Of a DNA stretch of 64,000 nt, positions 33,882 to 45,345 are shown one piece after another; position 1 is the first letter of the stretch; every line of letters begins with the position of its first letter. The translations under genes were made by a program, and so were the position numbers. This stretch comes from Lasiosphaeria ovina. Its lineage: Eukaryota > Ascomycota > Sordariomycetes > Sordariales > Lasiosphaeriaceae. The notes beneath the pieces are model-generated. The model searched no databases and had not been told where the DNA came from. It saw only the letters and a list, made by a program, of their open reading frames with translations. The DNA is taken from contig JAULSN010000004.1 in assembly GCA_033439765.1 (NCBI GenBank), positions 1,188,001-1,252,000 on the forward strand. Direction: 5' to 3'.

Positions 33882-34115
33882 TTCACGAATCCTGTGGCTT
33901 TGATGAGTTGCGATCCACGAGTTGGTGGATATCAAGCTGGCTTAGGCTGTGATCAGGCTGGGTCAGGCTGTGGAGAGATTTCATAAAGTGGGCCATGTCA
34001 AGTCATGTCAAGCCATGTCATGTCACTCACGGAGTCGTGGCACAGAAGTGGAGACCAAGCATTTCATCTTTTTTGTCTTTGGATTATTCAAGAGGTACAC
34101 AATTACAGTATAGGT

Positions 34116-37100
34116 CTACTCCTTGGCATCGGCATAGTCGACGCCTATCCTCGTCCGCCCCGACACGCCCACCATGGTGCCGAAGCGATAGCGGCGGCCC
34201 ATCTGCACCACCCGGCGGTTGCGGTCGGCGACGCCTAGGCGCGCCAGGCCCTCGTAGTCGCGCAGCAGGTGCGAGTCGCACACGTAGTACAGGGCTTCAG
34301 CAACCGAGCAGCCGGGCTCGGCGGGCAGCGGCGGGCCGGGGCGGCAGACGCGCGCGGCCAGCGCAGCCAGCAGCACCGCCAGCATGAATGCCAGCACGGC
34401 AACCGTGGCCCACGCGCACACGTAGTGCGTCTGCCACGTCTGCGTCGGCTTGAACGGGATGTTGGACAACAAGATCGGCGTGAACTTGGACAGCACCGTC
34501 GCCGCCGCCACCGCGCCCGTCAGCACGTCGCCGTCGGCCACCGCCCGCCCGAGGCTGCCAAACACGGTCGTCGTGGGTGACGCGAGGATGGACGATGCGG
34601 CCCGCTGCGGCCGGCGCGACATCTTCTGGTACAGGTTCATCGCCGATGTGCCTGTTTGGGGAGAATGGTGTTAGTGGGAGGATCGAATCTGACGAACAGT
34701 TCACAGAAATGCTTTGGACAGGGAGCCAACTCACGGGCAAACAAGTAGTCCCAGAAAAAGGTGATAATAACTCCGACGCCGGTAAAAACGAAGCGCACGC
34801 CAAAGTTCTGGCTGTCCATGAAGGCCTCGAACGCGCTGTCTTCGACGGTCGCCATGACCGTGTCGTAGCGGAGGATGACGCCGAGCAGCGCGGCCAGGAT
34901 GAGGAGGAACACGGTCTGGATCGTGTAGTCGTAGACTTTCGGGTGGCGTCCGATCCAACCCAGCAGGTTCTTCTGGCTTGCCGTCGAGGGCTTGTTTCGT
35001 GGCGGTGGGCCTGTCGTCGTGGAGCTGGCGTCGTCAAACGACGATATCTTCTCGCCCGAGAATGCGGCGGCGGGGGCAGACTTGGAAAGCCCGTCCTGGG
35101 CCTGGGCCTGGGCCTGGGCCTGGGCCTGGCCGTCAGCAGCCACCACCGTAATACCGTAGTCAAGGCCGTCTTTGGACGCGCCAAGCGCGAACCGCCAGCC
35201 CTGCAGCTGCTCGCGGAACCGCTCGGGCGGGACGTAGCGCTCGCCGTCGCGCAGCTCGACCGACTGCAGCAGCTCGCGCGTGTGGCGGCATCCGGCGACC
35301 AGCGCCGCCAGCGAGGCGATGCTCCACGGCGGCGCGGCCACGCCGGTGTGCCAGCGGAACAGCACCACGGCTAGCACGGCCGCCACAATAGCCATGAACA
35401 CCAGTAGCGCAAGGGCCACGCCGACGCGCGTCTTGTACACAGACAGCATGATGAAGCAGCCGTAGTAGCTGTTGTTGTTGCACGACCCAAACCACTCGAT
35501 GGTGACCACCTCGCTGGACAGCGCCGTCAGCACGCTGGCCCCGAGCACGAGCAGGTCGCCCAGGAACGACAGCGGCTCGCGGAAGCGGTACAGCAGGCGC
35601 AGGCTGTTGACGCGGCTGGCGGGCCCGGCCGTGCTCAGCGACAGCGAGTGCCGGGCCAGGGCGCCGCCGGGTCGCGTGAGGGCGTGGAAGGGAAGCAGGC
35701 TCTTGAGCTGCGAGTCGACCGTCTCGATCATAATGGACAGCAGCGTCGCCAGCAGCACCGGCACGAACGACCCGACGAAGTAGTCGCTGCGCACCGGCAC
35801 GCGCGCCACGGGTGTGTCGGTGCCGACGTCGGGAAACGACGCGTACTCGGTCACCGTGGCCGTTGACGCGCCGGCCGAGTTGGTTAGGGTGACGACGTGC
35901 GTCGACAGCGGGGCGGGCGTCGTGACGGTGGCGGTTGGGGAGCCGTTCGCGTCTCGCAGCGTGACCACGACGTTCTGGGTGCCGACGAGCATGCCGCGCG
36001 GGAAGCTCGTGGTTGTGGCGGTGGGGTGGCCATGGGAGTCGGTCAGGGTGGTGACGACGGCCGTCTGCCACACGGCGGGCTCGGCGATGAAGACGGTGGC
36101 CGTGTTGGTGTAGGTGACCTCGCGGCCGTCGGGGAGCTGCGAGACGGCCTCGAAAGAGCGCGTGACTCGCACGATGGCCGTCGTGGCCGGCGGCGGGCTG
36201 TCCGTCTGTGTGACCAGGGCCGGCATCCACAGGCTGACGGAAAAGGCAGCCTGTCCCGGCCCGTAGCCGTGGTGTGAGGTCTTGCCCTGGCCCTGGATTT
36301 GTGCTAGGGCGGCGTCTCCGAAATCGCCCACGCAGTCGTAGTAGGCGTTGGCCATAACGGTATACATGCGTTTCGACTCGGCCGGATCTGACGCGCACGG
36401 GAAGGATGAGCTTGTCATCTCCTGGCGTGCCGCGCATGTTCCGGGGGGCCACTGGTCCTGCGGTGTGTCGGCTGGTACCAGCCCAAAAAGGATAAAGTCG
36501 CACTCGCACATATCGGGCGCCGTCTTGGGCCCGCCGCACTTGTAATATTTCACGGCATCCCACGATACGCTCTCGGGGATAATGGGGTAGTAGTAGCTAA
36601 TCGGCAGCGACTCGTCCGCGTAGTAGTTCGGCTGGAGGAAGAGGGCTCTGGGGCCTGACCCGCTCAGCCATCCGTTCCAGCTATTGGCCGTGGCTAGGCT
36701 GTTGTTAAGAACTTGAACCGGCCCCGGGCTGTTGTGCAGTGTGTTGTTGGCTGTGGTGTTAGATGACGTCTGGTTAAAGGCCGTCGTGTTTCCACGCGGC
36801 CACCGCAGTGACGGTACCGGGCCGGCTGCTTGGCGCCTGACTTTGGCAGGTTGAGCAGATGGCGAGGCATTCCGAGTCGGGGCCGCGCTTGTTGATGAAG
36901 GGCGGGGACTGGGGATCGGGGACAGCAGTGGTATGCCAAGAAGCCGGTCGACGTCGGCGTGCTCCTCGGCACTGGGCAAGACTCTGCGAGCATGTTCGAG
37001 CAACCCCGCGAGACTGCAAATGCTAAGAAACAGGACCAGCAGGAATGGCCATTTCAGCACAGCGGGCTTGTAGTTGGGGCCCTGGCCCTGCTCCTTGTTT

Positions 37101-37132
37101 TTGAGGTTGGACAGCATGGCGGTTTGTGACAT
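34116..37132 (-). CDS. DUF3433 multi-pass membrane protein
   Basis: Two exons (37132-34735 and 34651-34116), 977 residues. The in-frame codon upstream at 37153 is GTG, so ATG 37132 is the start. TM1 is KWPFLLVLFLSICSLAGLL. A long extracellular-type domain follows, with many Asn sequons and a Val/Thr-rich region of repeated strands (TVFIAEPAVWQTAVVTTL, GTQNVVVTLRDANGSPTATV). Two membrane blocks typical of DUF3433 flank a cytosolic loop: YFVGSFVPVLLATLLSIMIETVDSQLKSLLPF, then VVTIEWFGSCNNNSYYGCFI, and near the end HPKVYDYTIQTVFLLILAALLGVI and GVGVIITFFWDYLFA. After the intron comes RTSAMNLYQKMSRRPQ. A QA repeat is encoded by GGCCTG copies near 35100-35130. Role unknown; plasma-membrane location inferred. 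Confidence 0.82.
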
Positions 37133-38319
37133 CAGCTCCTTGTCAACCCTCACGTGTCAAGTCTCATAGTCATGGCCACCGCCGAGAACAAGACCGAGAT
37201 TGAAGCTTGCTGGGTTTCATTGAGATGTTGAACCAACAACAAACACATTAATACCCACATATGGAATGCCAGCGAGATCTCTATTTGTTTTAAGCTAGAC
37301 TGCCCGCTGCCCGCGACAGCTTCGCCCGTGTCGTCCGTTGCAGTCCCGACGGCCAGGGGCGGCATGAAAGTTTATTAAAACACACGTGCCCGCAATATGG
37401 CTGCATTGAAGCAGTGTTTGGTTCGAGCGGCACCCCTGACTTTAAACGGGGGCGCAGCAGCCAAAGCCAATTCTCTGCCGCACACACCGCGGACCGGCAA
37501 TCCAGCTCGCCAATGGCAGTTACCACCGTTCCCGGGGATGCCCGCGAGGATCGTCTTCCATGGCTTCTATCTTTTCCATCCAATTGTAACGCCGCCATGG
37601 GTTGTTCTCACCCGTACCAATATACCGGCTCTTGTGTGACATTGGTGGGCGGCCCATGTGTCTTAGTGAATGAGGTGCGATGGTATGGCAAAAGACCTGA
37701 TTGGACTCCAAAAGGACTGTGCAGGTCACAAATTGACGTTTTTCTGGCGCGCAAAAGCGCATTCCCTCGCCCCAGACCTTGCTCGCAATATCGACCCTGG
37801 TAAACAGTAGTGGTTGCAGTTTCATGTCATGGATTCTGTCATGAAAAACACGTCCTCGAAGAAAAGACTCAACGTCAAAGCGCAACCTCGCCTTTTCCAA
37901 TTTCCAACGCATATCCGACTTTGTCAAAGACACAAAACTGGATAGCATTTTGAGCTACCACAGAACAAAACGCGGGATAGGAACATGCGTTCAACCGAAG
38001 CCATTGACTAAAGTTAATTACTTATTTGACGGTCTCAAAGCCAAGATCGGTATTGCATATCGTATAATTCTCCTGGATGAACCCGCGTAATTGGAAGAAC
38101 AATCATCTGAGTTGTTCTGTTGCCATCTGAGACAATGCCGAAGGAGCTCGGGTCCAATGAGATCTCTCCCCAGTCTCCACCGCAAAAGGATGGCCGACAA
38201 CGGCTCAGCTCAGGGTTCCGACTCCATAGAATTAACCTCTGGTGCTCCACAAGACCAAAACCCCAGACACAGCTATCCACATATACGTTCGCAACTGCCA
38301 CATCTCCACAACAAACGCC
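37133..38319. other. Intergenic, DUF3433 promoter side
   Basis: Weak overlapping frames only (up to 142 codons on the minus strand at 37520-37948), with no motif or signal peptide. Confidence 0.55.
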
Positions 38320-38411
38320 GAGTACGTGGTCTAGTTGTATGGTTTTCGCTTCGCATAGAGTTCACACAACTGCCCTGTAAAAGGTCCCCGGTTCAATCCC
38401 GGTTGTATCCA
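38320..38411 (+). pseudogene. Degenerate tRNA-Ala(CGC) copy
   Basis: Clearly related to the tRNA at 1741-1831: it shares the D-arm core GGTCTAGTTGTATG, the anticodon region TTTTCGCTTCGCA with anticodon CGC, an intron-like insert of similar length and the T-arm CCCCGGTTCAATCCCGG. Stems are damaged. The acceptor is GAGTACG against TGTATCC with an A-C mismatch, the T-stem has lost its closing pair, and the anticodon stem is TTCGC against GTAAA with one mismatch. Several differences are G to A or C to T. I call it a pseudogene, though weak function cannot be excluded. Confidence 0.7.
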
Positions 38412-39966
38412 ACAAAGTAATCCAACCTCCAACTCTTCATTCTTATTTCTTTTGCTTGTATCTTGTCATTTCTGTGTATTGTCTTCTCTTAATGGCTCAC
38501 ATGTTCTGAACATGAGGGACTATGGAGCTCCATTTTGGTGGTCGACAAGACAGATTCAGGTGCACTGCTGACATTTTTGCTTGGGCCAATGGAACCAGCG
38601 ACGCAGGAGACATCTCATGATTGACGAGCGACGGGACCCGGAAATGGCCGCCAGGAACCAAAAGCCTAGAGCTAAGGGTTAGGGGTTGTGCATCATTCCA
38701 TCTTTGGGCAGATTGGGCAGGAGCAAAAGACAGATGGGGAGGGGCACTCAATCCGCTTCCATCTGCTCTGTTCTTTGCACAACCAAAAAAATCCTCTCCA
38801 TGGCCTTTTTGGCCCCCCATTGCCATTGGATGAAGTCGACCAGCAGAGAGCGCCAAGAGATATTATCGAGCGCGGTTGGCGCGCTGGGCCAATTTGTGAC
38901 TTGTATGGACGCTGGAAGAGTGCCCAACTCCAACTGCAGCGGTGCCAGGCAACTTTTTTAGTGCTCACCGCCTGGGACCTCAGAGGTCAATCCCATCCCA
39001 TCCCCAACCGGGCTGGGTTGAGACTCCCGGTTCGCCCTGTCGGCCCAACATGTTGGACTCGAAAAGGCACCACGTCTTAACTCGACTCCGCATGCCTCAC
39101 ATAGGTGACGCGATCAAAACCCCTGATGGCAGTTGAGACCCCGGGCTACGTGGCGGCAAACTGAAAGTCACGGGCTGCGAAACGCTGTGCAGCCTGTTCA
39201 TCGGGCAATTTCTGTTCCTTCGTTTCCGTGTCCGCTGAAACATTGGGCATTTGCACTTGAGGCGGGCGCCACATCGGTTTTGCGCTCTAAGGGACGACAC
39301 CTTGGCCACGTGTGTTTGAGCGGCGCAAGTGGTGCGAGCGAGGTGCTCACATGGCTCGCCAATTCGCGGCAGCCCTGCCATAGCGACTGGCCGCCAGCGC
39401 GAACCCGTGGCGGCCATTTGATCCGATTGGAAAAGCACATCCGCATCATTGGCCCAATTCGGGGCTGTCGGCTTTGCGTTTCGGCCCATCGCCTGCCCTC
39501 GGACTTGGACACATCAGCACCGGCCACAGAAGCCGCACCAACCACAGGCGCAGCCAAGCACACAATCACTCCCCAGAACAGGGAACCACCCAGCTTGCAC
39601 TTGGACGCGCAACTCGACATGGCCGAGTGGCGATGCGCAGTTGAATGGCCAGATGGACATGGACATAGACATGGACATCCATCGACATGGCCAGAACGGA
39701 AATGGATGGGCTTGAGTTGGGCTTTGCTGGCCGCAGCCGTGCCAGGAACATGGTCGACCGCCATGACAGCTCAGGACTCAGGGCAGCCACCAAGACAGAC
39801 AGGCACACAGGCAGACAGCGTTGAGGCCCAACTTTGACAAATCGCAACGCCAGCTCGCACGCGGCGGCTGCCATATTCGCTGTTTCCGTGACAGATCGAG
39901 GAGAATAAAAGCTCCTCTCCTGCCTCCTCTCCAGCCGGCCAAAGAAACGAGGCCACCAACAACGCA
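38412..39966. other. Intergenic, upstream of the BTB-like gene
   Basis: Overlapping frames on both strands (up to 234 codons at 39133-39837), without motifs and with His/Met-rich repeat translation around 39650-39690. An AATAAAAG core-promoter-like motif at about 39904 precedes the ATG at 39967 by roughly 60 nt. Confidence 0.5.
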
Positions 39967-42352
39967 ATGAGCCTTCCTTGCAACCTCCACGTCTACATCA
40001 CGGTCGAAGCAGTAACCCTCATCGGACTCACCTTGGTTGCCGTAACTTCGCTCCTCCTCAGACTCAACATGGCGCACAAGAAGAAGAAGAGCGGTGCCGC
40101 TGCCAAGCCGCCTCTGCCTGCGGCTCCGAAGGCAGCCGTCGAGCACAAGGTGGCCGATGCCCCAGGGCCTGTGACAATCCAAGAAGAGCCGGCCGCTCCC
40201 GCCGTAGCTCCTCTGCCCGTGATGGAGGAAATCGATACTCGCCCAGAGACATCGTAAGTTGCCTTCCCCCTTTCCCCCTTCCCCCCATCACACATGCACG
40301 TAATCAAACGGTTCTGACACGACATGCCAACCAAACAGTCCCTATGCGAGCCCCCCTTGCACCATTCCATTTGCGAGCCCCCTTACCGTTCCGCTCGACT
40401 TTCTCCAGAAGAGCCCCAGACTTCAGGCGGCCTATGAGAACCGGTTACCCGAGCTGCCCGATATCCCCGAGGACATCGGCCATGTTCTCGTGCACTACCT
40501 GCACACGGGCACCTACGAGTCTCTCAAGCCCAAGGAGACCGAGTCGCCCGCCAAAGAGATCTACGAGTTCAGCACGAGCATACGCGCCTATGCCACGGCC
40601 CGAACCTACGATCTCCCCGATCTGATGCGGCTCGCCCAAATCAGGATCGAAAAGTTTGGCGACGGCCTGACCCTGCCAGCCCTGCTGGAAATCACCCGGG
40701 ACGCGCACCCGACCCTGTCAGAAGCCGACGACTGGTTCCTCGACTACCTGAAATCCCGCATCCGGCCCCACCTCGAGGACCCCAAGGCGCTGCTGGGATC
40801 TGATCTGCTCGACCGCATCAGCAGCATCCTTTCACCAAACAGAGTTCTTCTCAGGACCGTCCTCGAGATGTTCTGCGAGAGGCTTTTCATTCGGCCCGAT
40901 CTCGCCAGCTCCCTGATGAGCCCGGGCAGCTCCAGACCCAACTCGCCTCCACCCCATGCCGCCTCACCCGTGTCGGTGCTGCACATGAGGTCGAGAACGA
41001 TCCTACGAGAGGAGTTCCCGCCAACGCGCAAGAAGGCCACACCGTGGCCGTCGCCCGAGGAGACGTCTCTCGCCTCGTGGTCCAAGGAAGCCTCGCCAGA
41101 GCCGATCCTGCATGACTTGGTGATGCGGGAGCTGGATCTCAAGTCGGAGCCCGAGATCAAGCCGGAGCCAGAACACGCGTTTGAGATTATCCACGAGCCC
41201 GTTCTGGGCCCCGAGCCCGAGCCCGAGCCTAAGCCCGAGCGCGAACTTAGCATCGCCATCGTCCCCGAAGCACACCACGATGTGGCTGCCATGTTGGGCT
41301 CCAAGAGAGCGAGGTCGAGGAGAGAGAGAAAAGATTCGGCCAAGGTGATCGACTTGGAGCACGCTCTCGAGGCGACACCCGTTCCCAAGGAGCTCGAGCC
41401 GATCGAGGAGCCCGAGTTCGATGCTAAGCCGCGATACGAGCGGAATCTTTTGCGAGAAGTTGATTCTGGCTTCTGGGACTTTTCGCCTCCCGAGGCCGAA
41501 AGTGTCAAGGAACATGCTCCCTCAATCATTGAGCTGGAGCCCGAGGTGGCTGCCGTGCCAGAGTCGATCGAGCTTCCCGCCGAGGCCTTCCACAATTTGG
41601 AGTCTATCCCCGAGCCCAGAGAGGGCGAGGGCATTGACGAGCGCGATTTTGCCGCGGTCGAGTCTAGTGACATCTATGACAAGGGCAAGGGCGTCGAAAC
41701 AGAGACAGAGGCCTCCAAAGAGCCAGAAATCGTTCCAGCTCCCGAGGCGGCCAACGACGAAGTTGTCCCCGAGGTGATTCACGAACTACTGCCCGAGCCG
41801 CTGCGGATCCCAGAGGCAAAGACCGACGACCTAGCCGACGAAGCGCCAGAGAAGACCCCTGAAAAGGTCCAAGACGAGACGGATGAGGTCGAGGCTAAGC
41901 CGGAGACAGAGAAGGTAGAGCCGGTTCAGGGCGCGATAATATCAGAGTCAGGACTAACTGTTGAGCAGGCACCGCAGGCGCCCGTCGAGTCCGAAACGGC
42001 GGACGGCGAGTCCCAGCCCGCGGCGGAGATACCGGCGCAGTCCGACGCGGCACTTCATGACAATCTTGAGCCCACTGAGCCCGCTCAGCCCGCGAAGACT
42101 GAGCCCAGCGTCGAGCCGCGACAGGAGCCCGCTTGGGAGCCCCAAACTGCGGGGACTGGGGCTGGGTCTGATGACGCCGCCGCCGAGCCCGCCCTTGCCG
42201 TCGCGAAGTCTGATGCCGAGCCTGCGCCGAAGCCTGCGGAGCCCAAAGCCGAGCAGCAAGACGTGGTCCAGACCTGCGGGCCCCAGATCCGGCAGAAAAG
42301 CTGGCGCAAGCGCCTCATGAGATACCCCGTCCTCTTTGGCCGGGGCATGTGA
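39967..42352 (+). CDS. BTB/POZ-like protein with long acidic Glu/Pro tail
   Basis: Exons 39967-40253 and 40339-42352, 766 residues. A later in-frame ATG at 40069 (MAHKKKKSGAAAKPP) is an equally good start; the first 34 residues would add a hydrophobic helix (AVTLIGLTLVAVTSLLL). After a basic/Pro linker, residues about 100-200 resemble the BTB-like domain of many fungal proteins: VPLDFLQKSPRLQAAYENRL, DIPEDIGHVLVHYLHTGTYESL, then KEIYEFSTSIRAYATARTYDLPDLMRLAQIRIEKFG. The remaining 500 residues are disordered, rich in Glu, Pro and Ala (EPEPEPEPKPERE). It ends KSWRKRLMRYPVLFGRGM at TGA 42350. The same frame stays open after that TGA (see next feature). Role unknown; BTB proteins usually mediate protein contacts. 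Confidence 0.75.
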
Positions 42353-43078
42353 CTCGCTCCGCCACCGCCGCCGCCGCTGCCACCCAGACCAAGCGGCCTA
42401 CCGCAGCATCTACTGCTGCTCCCGCCGCCAACGGCAGGAACCGTGCCCTTGGTCCCACCCAGAGAGGAGGTAAGCGGCGACGGCAGTGGCGCGCTCCAAG
42501 TTGTCAGGAGTGAGACAACACCGTCGTCATCATCGACATCAATCCCATCTCCAACACCACCCACTCAAATGCAAGAACCCTGTAAATTTCCCTTTGTTGT
42601 CACGACTCATGAACCGTCCACTTCTACTTCGACCCCCACCACCACCGTCACTGTCGTCCCGCCGGGTGTGGTCGGGCTGGGCTTCGCCTTTGCGCTGTAC
42701 ACATCGTCGTGCTCGGACGCGTGCTGCGACGGCATCGGGCTCGACTGGATCCTGCTGGGTTCGCTGGCGTTCCAGATGGTCTTCTTCTGGACCGTCGCGC
42801 GCCACGAGGTCGGCGGATTTGTGCGCGCGCGCCTGATCGAGCCAGCGGCGGCCGCTGTCGCTGGGAATACTGCTAGAGATGCTACTGCTGTTGGTACTAT
42901 TAGAAGTTGGCTGAGCTGGAGGAGCTGGCTGCGCAGCTACTGGAACTGGTCCTGGGGTTGGCGGATTCGCGGCTGGAACTGGGGCTGGCTGCGGCTGTGG
43001 AACAGGCCCATTGCCAACTACAAGCCCGGCACCATCAAGTTTGGAAAGATTCACCGCATCGGCCGGCTGGGAGGATAG
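42353..43078 (+). CDS. Membrane-protein-like frame in phase with the BTB gene, after its TGA
   Basis: The frame continues from 42353 to TAG 43076-43078 with no other stop. The first in-frame ATG is 42569, which would give a separate 169-residue protein. The part from about 42590 on looks coding: Thr/Ser/Pro-rich linker, a hydrophobic segment VVPPGVVGLGFAFALYTS, a Cys cluster CSDACCDG, a second hydrophobic segment WILLGSLAFQMVFFWTVA, and a Trp/Arg-rich C-terminus (SWLRSYWNWSWGW) ending KFGKIHRIGRLGG. Third positions in the hydrophobic part are GC-rich. Options: an independent small membrane protein starting at 42569, a C-terminal extension of the BTB protein by readthrough or an unrecognised splice, or the 3' part of a gene broken by a nonsense change. 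I cannot choose from sequence alone. Confidence 0.45.
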   Translation, partial: LAPPPPPPLPPRPSGLPQHLLLLPPPTAGTVPLVPPREEVSGDGSGALQVVRSETTPSSSSTSIPSPTPPTQMQEPCKFPFVVTTHEPSTSTSTPTTTVTVVPPGVVGLGFAFALYTSSCSDACCDGIGLDWILLGSLAFQMVFFWTVARHEVGGFVRARLIEPAAAAVAGNTARDATAVGTIRSWLSWRSWLRSYWNWSWGWRIRGWNWGWLRLWNRPIANYKPGTIKFGKIHRIGRLGG

Positions 43079-43768
43079 GATGAACGGGCTAGGATTATTA
43101 GATTAGGGAGGGCAGGGCAGTTTGTCAAACCGTGTCTGGGATATTGTGTGATTTGGGAAAGGAAGGGTTATATCGTTGGCATCAGCATATTATATTGGTA
43201 GATCGTCTGTAATCCAAATACGAATGGAGGTATTTTGCTTTTAAATAGTTCTTTGAGAATGTGCAGTTTAATTATGTGTGAACGTGCGTAAGGCAACTTC
43301 TGTTTGACTGAACCCTATTTTCCCTCATAAGTAAGGAGAGGAAAATGAACAGCCAGCTTTATTCTCAGGGTAAGTCTTTTCTAACTTGTTGGGTCTTGGG
43401 GCGATATGGCGGGCGAGTCGGGGTTAGATGTCGACTTGAACAACACAATGTGCACATTTATCCGCCTGCACTTTACTCAACCTTCAACGCTGCCTTGACT
43501 CTCATGGTATAAACATGCGAGATGAATAGTAAGTTGATTGAACGGTAGGTATCTAAACATGAACTCCAAAGTGGCTTGCGCCTGATTCTCCCCTGACAGC
43601 CGGAACACGACACCAAAACGCCCCCTCGCATCCGTCATCATACAATTAAGCCAGAACAAACTCGGTCGAGCCCGCGACCGATAGCCGCCAACAACACTAA
43701 TTACAGAATAAATCACAGAAGAAGCGAACATCTCACACTCAACCTGGTAGCTGTAAGTCAGACAATCA
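43079..43768. other. Convergent intergenic region
   Basis: 3' regions of two converging genes. The first 300 bases are AT-richer. No gene seen. Confidence 0.6.
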
Positions 43769-45345
43769 TCACACCGGGCTCGTCGACCGCGACCACTCCG
43801 AGTCGCGCCTGCTGCCGAACCCGGAATCATCCGAGCCGCGCTGCCCGTACGGTTCCCGCCCGCCGACGCCGCCGACGCCGTGCTCGAGCTCGACGCACTC
43901 GGCGCCGCACGACGCCGCGTCCGACAGCGACACCTCAGACGTGGTCAACGCCAGCCCGACGGCCACGGCGCTCTTGTTACGCGGCGGCGTCACCAAGCCC
44001 ATGCCGGGCCGGTAGCCACCGCCGCCTGCGGACCCGATGGTGCCGTTGTTGTTGCTGTTATTATGGCCGCCGCCGGACCGGTTGTCGTGGTTGTGGTTGT
44101 AGTTGTTGTTGTTGTTGTTGTTGTTGTTGGACCGCGACCCTGATGTCAGCGGGTCGCGGCCGCGCAGGTGCATGAAGAAGCGCGGGAACGACGGCATGCA
44201 CCCGACGAGGATGGTGCCGCAGTACTCGAGCATTCTGGAAAGCGTTAGCAATGCTGGCCGGGGTCGGTAGATAATATAGGGGAGGCACATACGTCCAGAT
44301 GCCGACCTTGGAGATCAGCCACGTCAGGTCCGGGTCCGTCAGCAGCGGCACGCGCAGCGACACGCCCACGGCGGCGATGGCGCAGGTGCTGCAGCGGCGT
44401 GTCAGTTTGAGTCCTAAAGGTAAAGAGTGGAGGTGGGGACAAGGCACGCACAGGATGCCGACGCCAAAGACGGCCGAGATGCCCAGCTTGCGCTTCAGCG
44501 GCAGCTGCAGGTGGCAGATGGCCCAGAAGGGCACGAGCAGGATGCCGAGGTCGAGGAACAGGTTGACGGCGCCGGCGACGACGGTGGCCGCCGCCACGTT
44601 GATGCACGTGCCCTCCATGAGCGGGTTCCACGTCTTCTCGCGCGGGTTGCACTGGAACACGAACGTGAAGACCGCCGACGTGTAGTAGGCCGCGTCGAGG
44701 AACATGAGTGCGTGGATGGCCCAGTAGATGGCGTCGCGCGACTGCCCCGTGCAGAACAGCCGCTTGAGCTGCAGCAGGATCGAACACTTCGCCGCGAACA
44801 TTGTCAGCGAGTTGGAGATCTCGGCGAGGTAGTTCATCTGTTTGTTTGTCGAGGGGTTGGTGTCAGTTTGGCTGCCGCGTACGTGTGTGCATGTATGTCG
44901 ACTTACATAGGACAGGTGGTGCACGTCGACGTACCGCACGTCCCACAGGTGGCGCGTGAAGCCGTGGAACGACACGTGGATGAAGATGGCGTCCCAGAGG
45001 ATGATGCCGGCCTGCGAAGATAGTCAGTGGGTTGTTCTGGTCATAATTTTCGGGTTCATGGCAGACATACCGTCGCCACAATGGCAAAGTCTGTTGAGTG
45101 TGTTAGCCAACACATAGGAAAAGAGCCAGTGCCGGGACAGACTAACACTCTTCAAACCGCATGTCCCTCATGACAAAGGCCTTGGTGTAGACGCGGATGG
45201 TGACGGCGGCCGTCATGACGATCATGGTGGCGATGGCCACGCCGAGCACGATGGGGTGCAGCGTCTCGGGGTCGACAAAGTTGGACGTCTGGCCCGGCGG
45301 CGGCTGCATCGCCGGTATGCTGTTGATGTCGAACGGCATCGCCAT
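43769..45345 (-). CDS. Pth11-like / fungal rhodopsin-fold integral membrane protein
   Basis: Six exons: 45345-45147, 45090-45071 (20 nt), 45011-44907, 44837-44452, 44388-44293 and 44234-43769, giving 423 residues with consistent phases. It has the seven-helix layout of Pth11-type proteins. TM1 is HPIVLGVAIATMIVMTAAVTIRVY. FEEYFAIVAT and AGIILWDAIFIHV follow, then GFTRHLWDV (family GxGxHxWDV). After these come the helices of exon 4, with FQCNPREKTWNP and CINVAAATVVAGAVNLFLDLG; the family DxxLxxxP element appears as FLDLGILLVPFW. VGIWTMLEYCGTILVGCMPSFPRFF is the last helix. No CFEM domain is present. The cytosolic tail is low-complexity with nine consecutive Asn and a C-terminal Ser/Asp/Arg-rich end. 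Such proteins are often putative surface receptors; the ligand is unknown. Confidence 0.85.
44102..44129 (+). repeat. GTT trinucleotide repeat in coding sequence
   Basis: Nine or so GTT copies encode the poly-Asn tract of the Pth11-like protein on the minus strand. Confidence 0.85.

Noticed and set aside
33991..34026. Repeated CATGTCAAG-like motifs, and other short tandem repeats, as a CRISPR-like array
   Set aside because: No spacers of regular length, no cas genes, and a eukaryotic genome; simple tandem repeats.
35160..36563. 467-codon minus-strand frame in another phase
   Set aside because: Shadow of the DUF3433 gene; very Arg/Pro-rich, and the overlapping frame has membrane helices and family motifs.
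39133..39837. 234-codon plus-strand frame upstream of the BTB gene
   Set aside because: His/Met/Asp repeats come from a GACATG-type DNA repeat; no domain; overlaps the promoter of the next gene.
42539..43054. Minus-strand Pro/Ser-rich frame opposite the membrane-like frame
   Set aside because: Low-complexity only; the plus strand has hydrophobic helices and better third-position bias.
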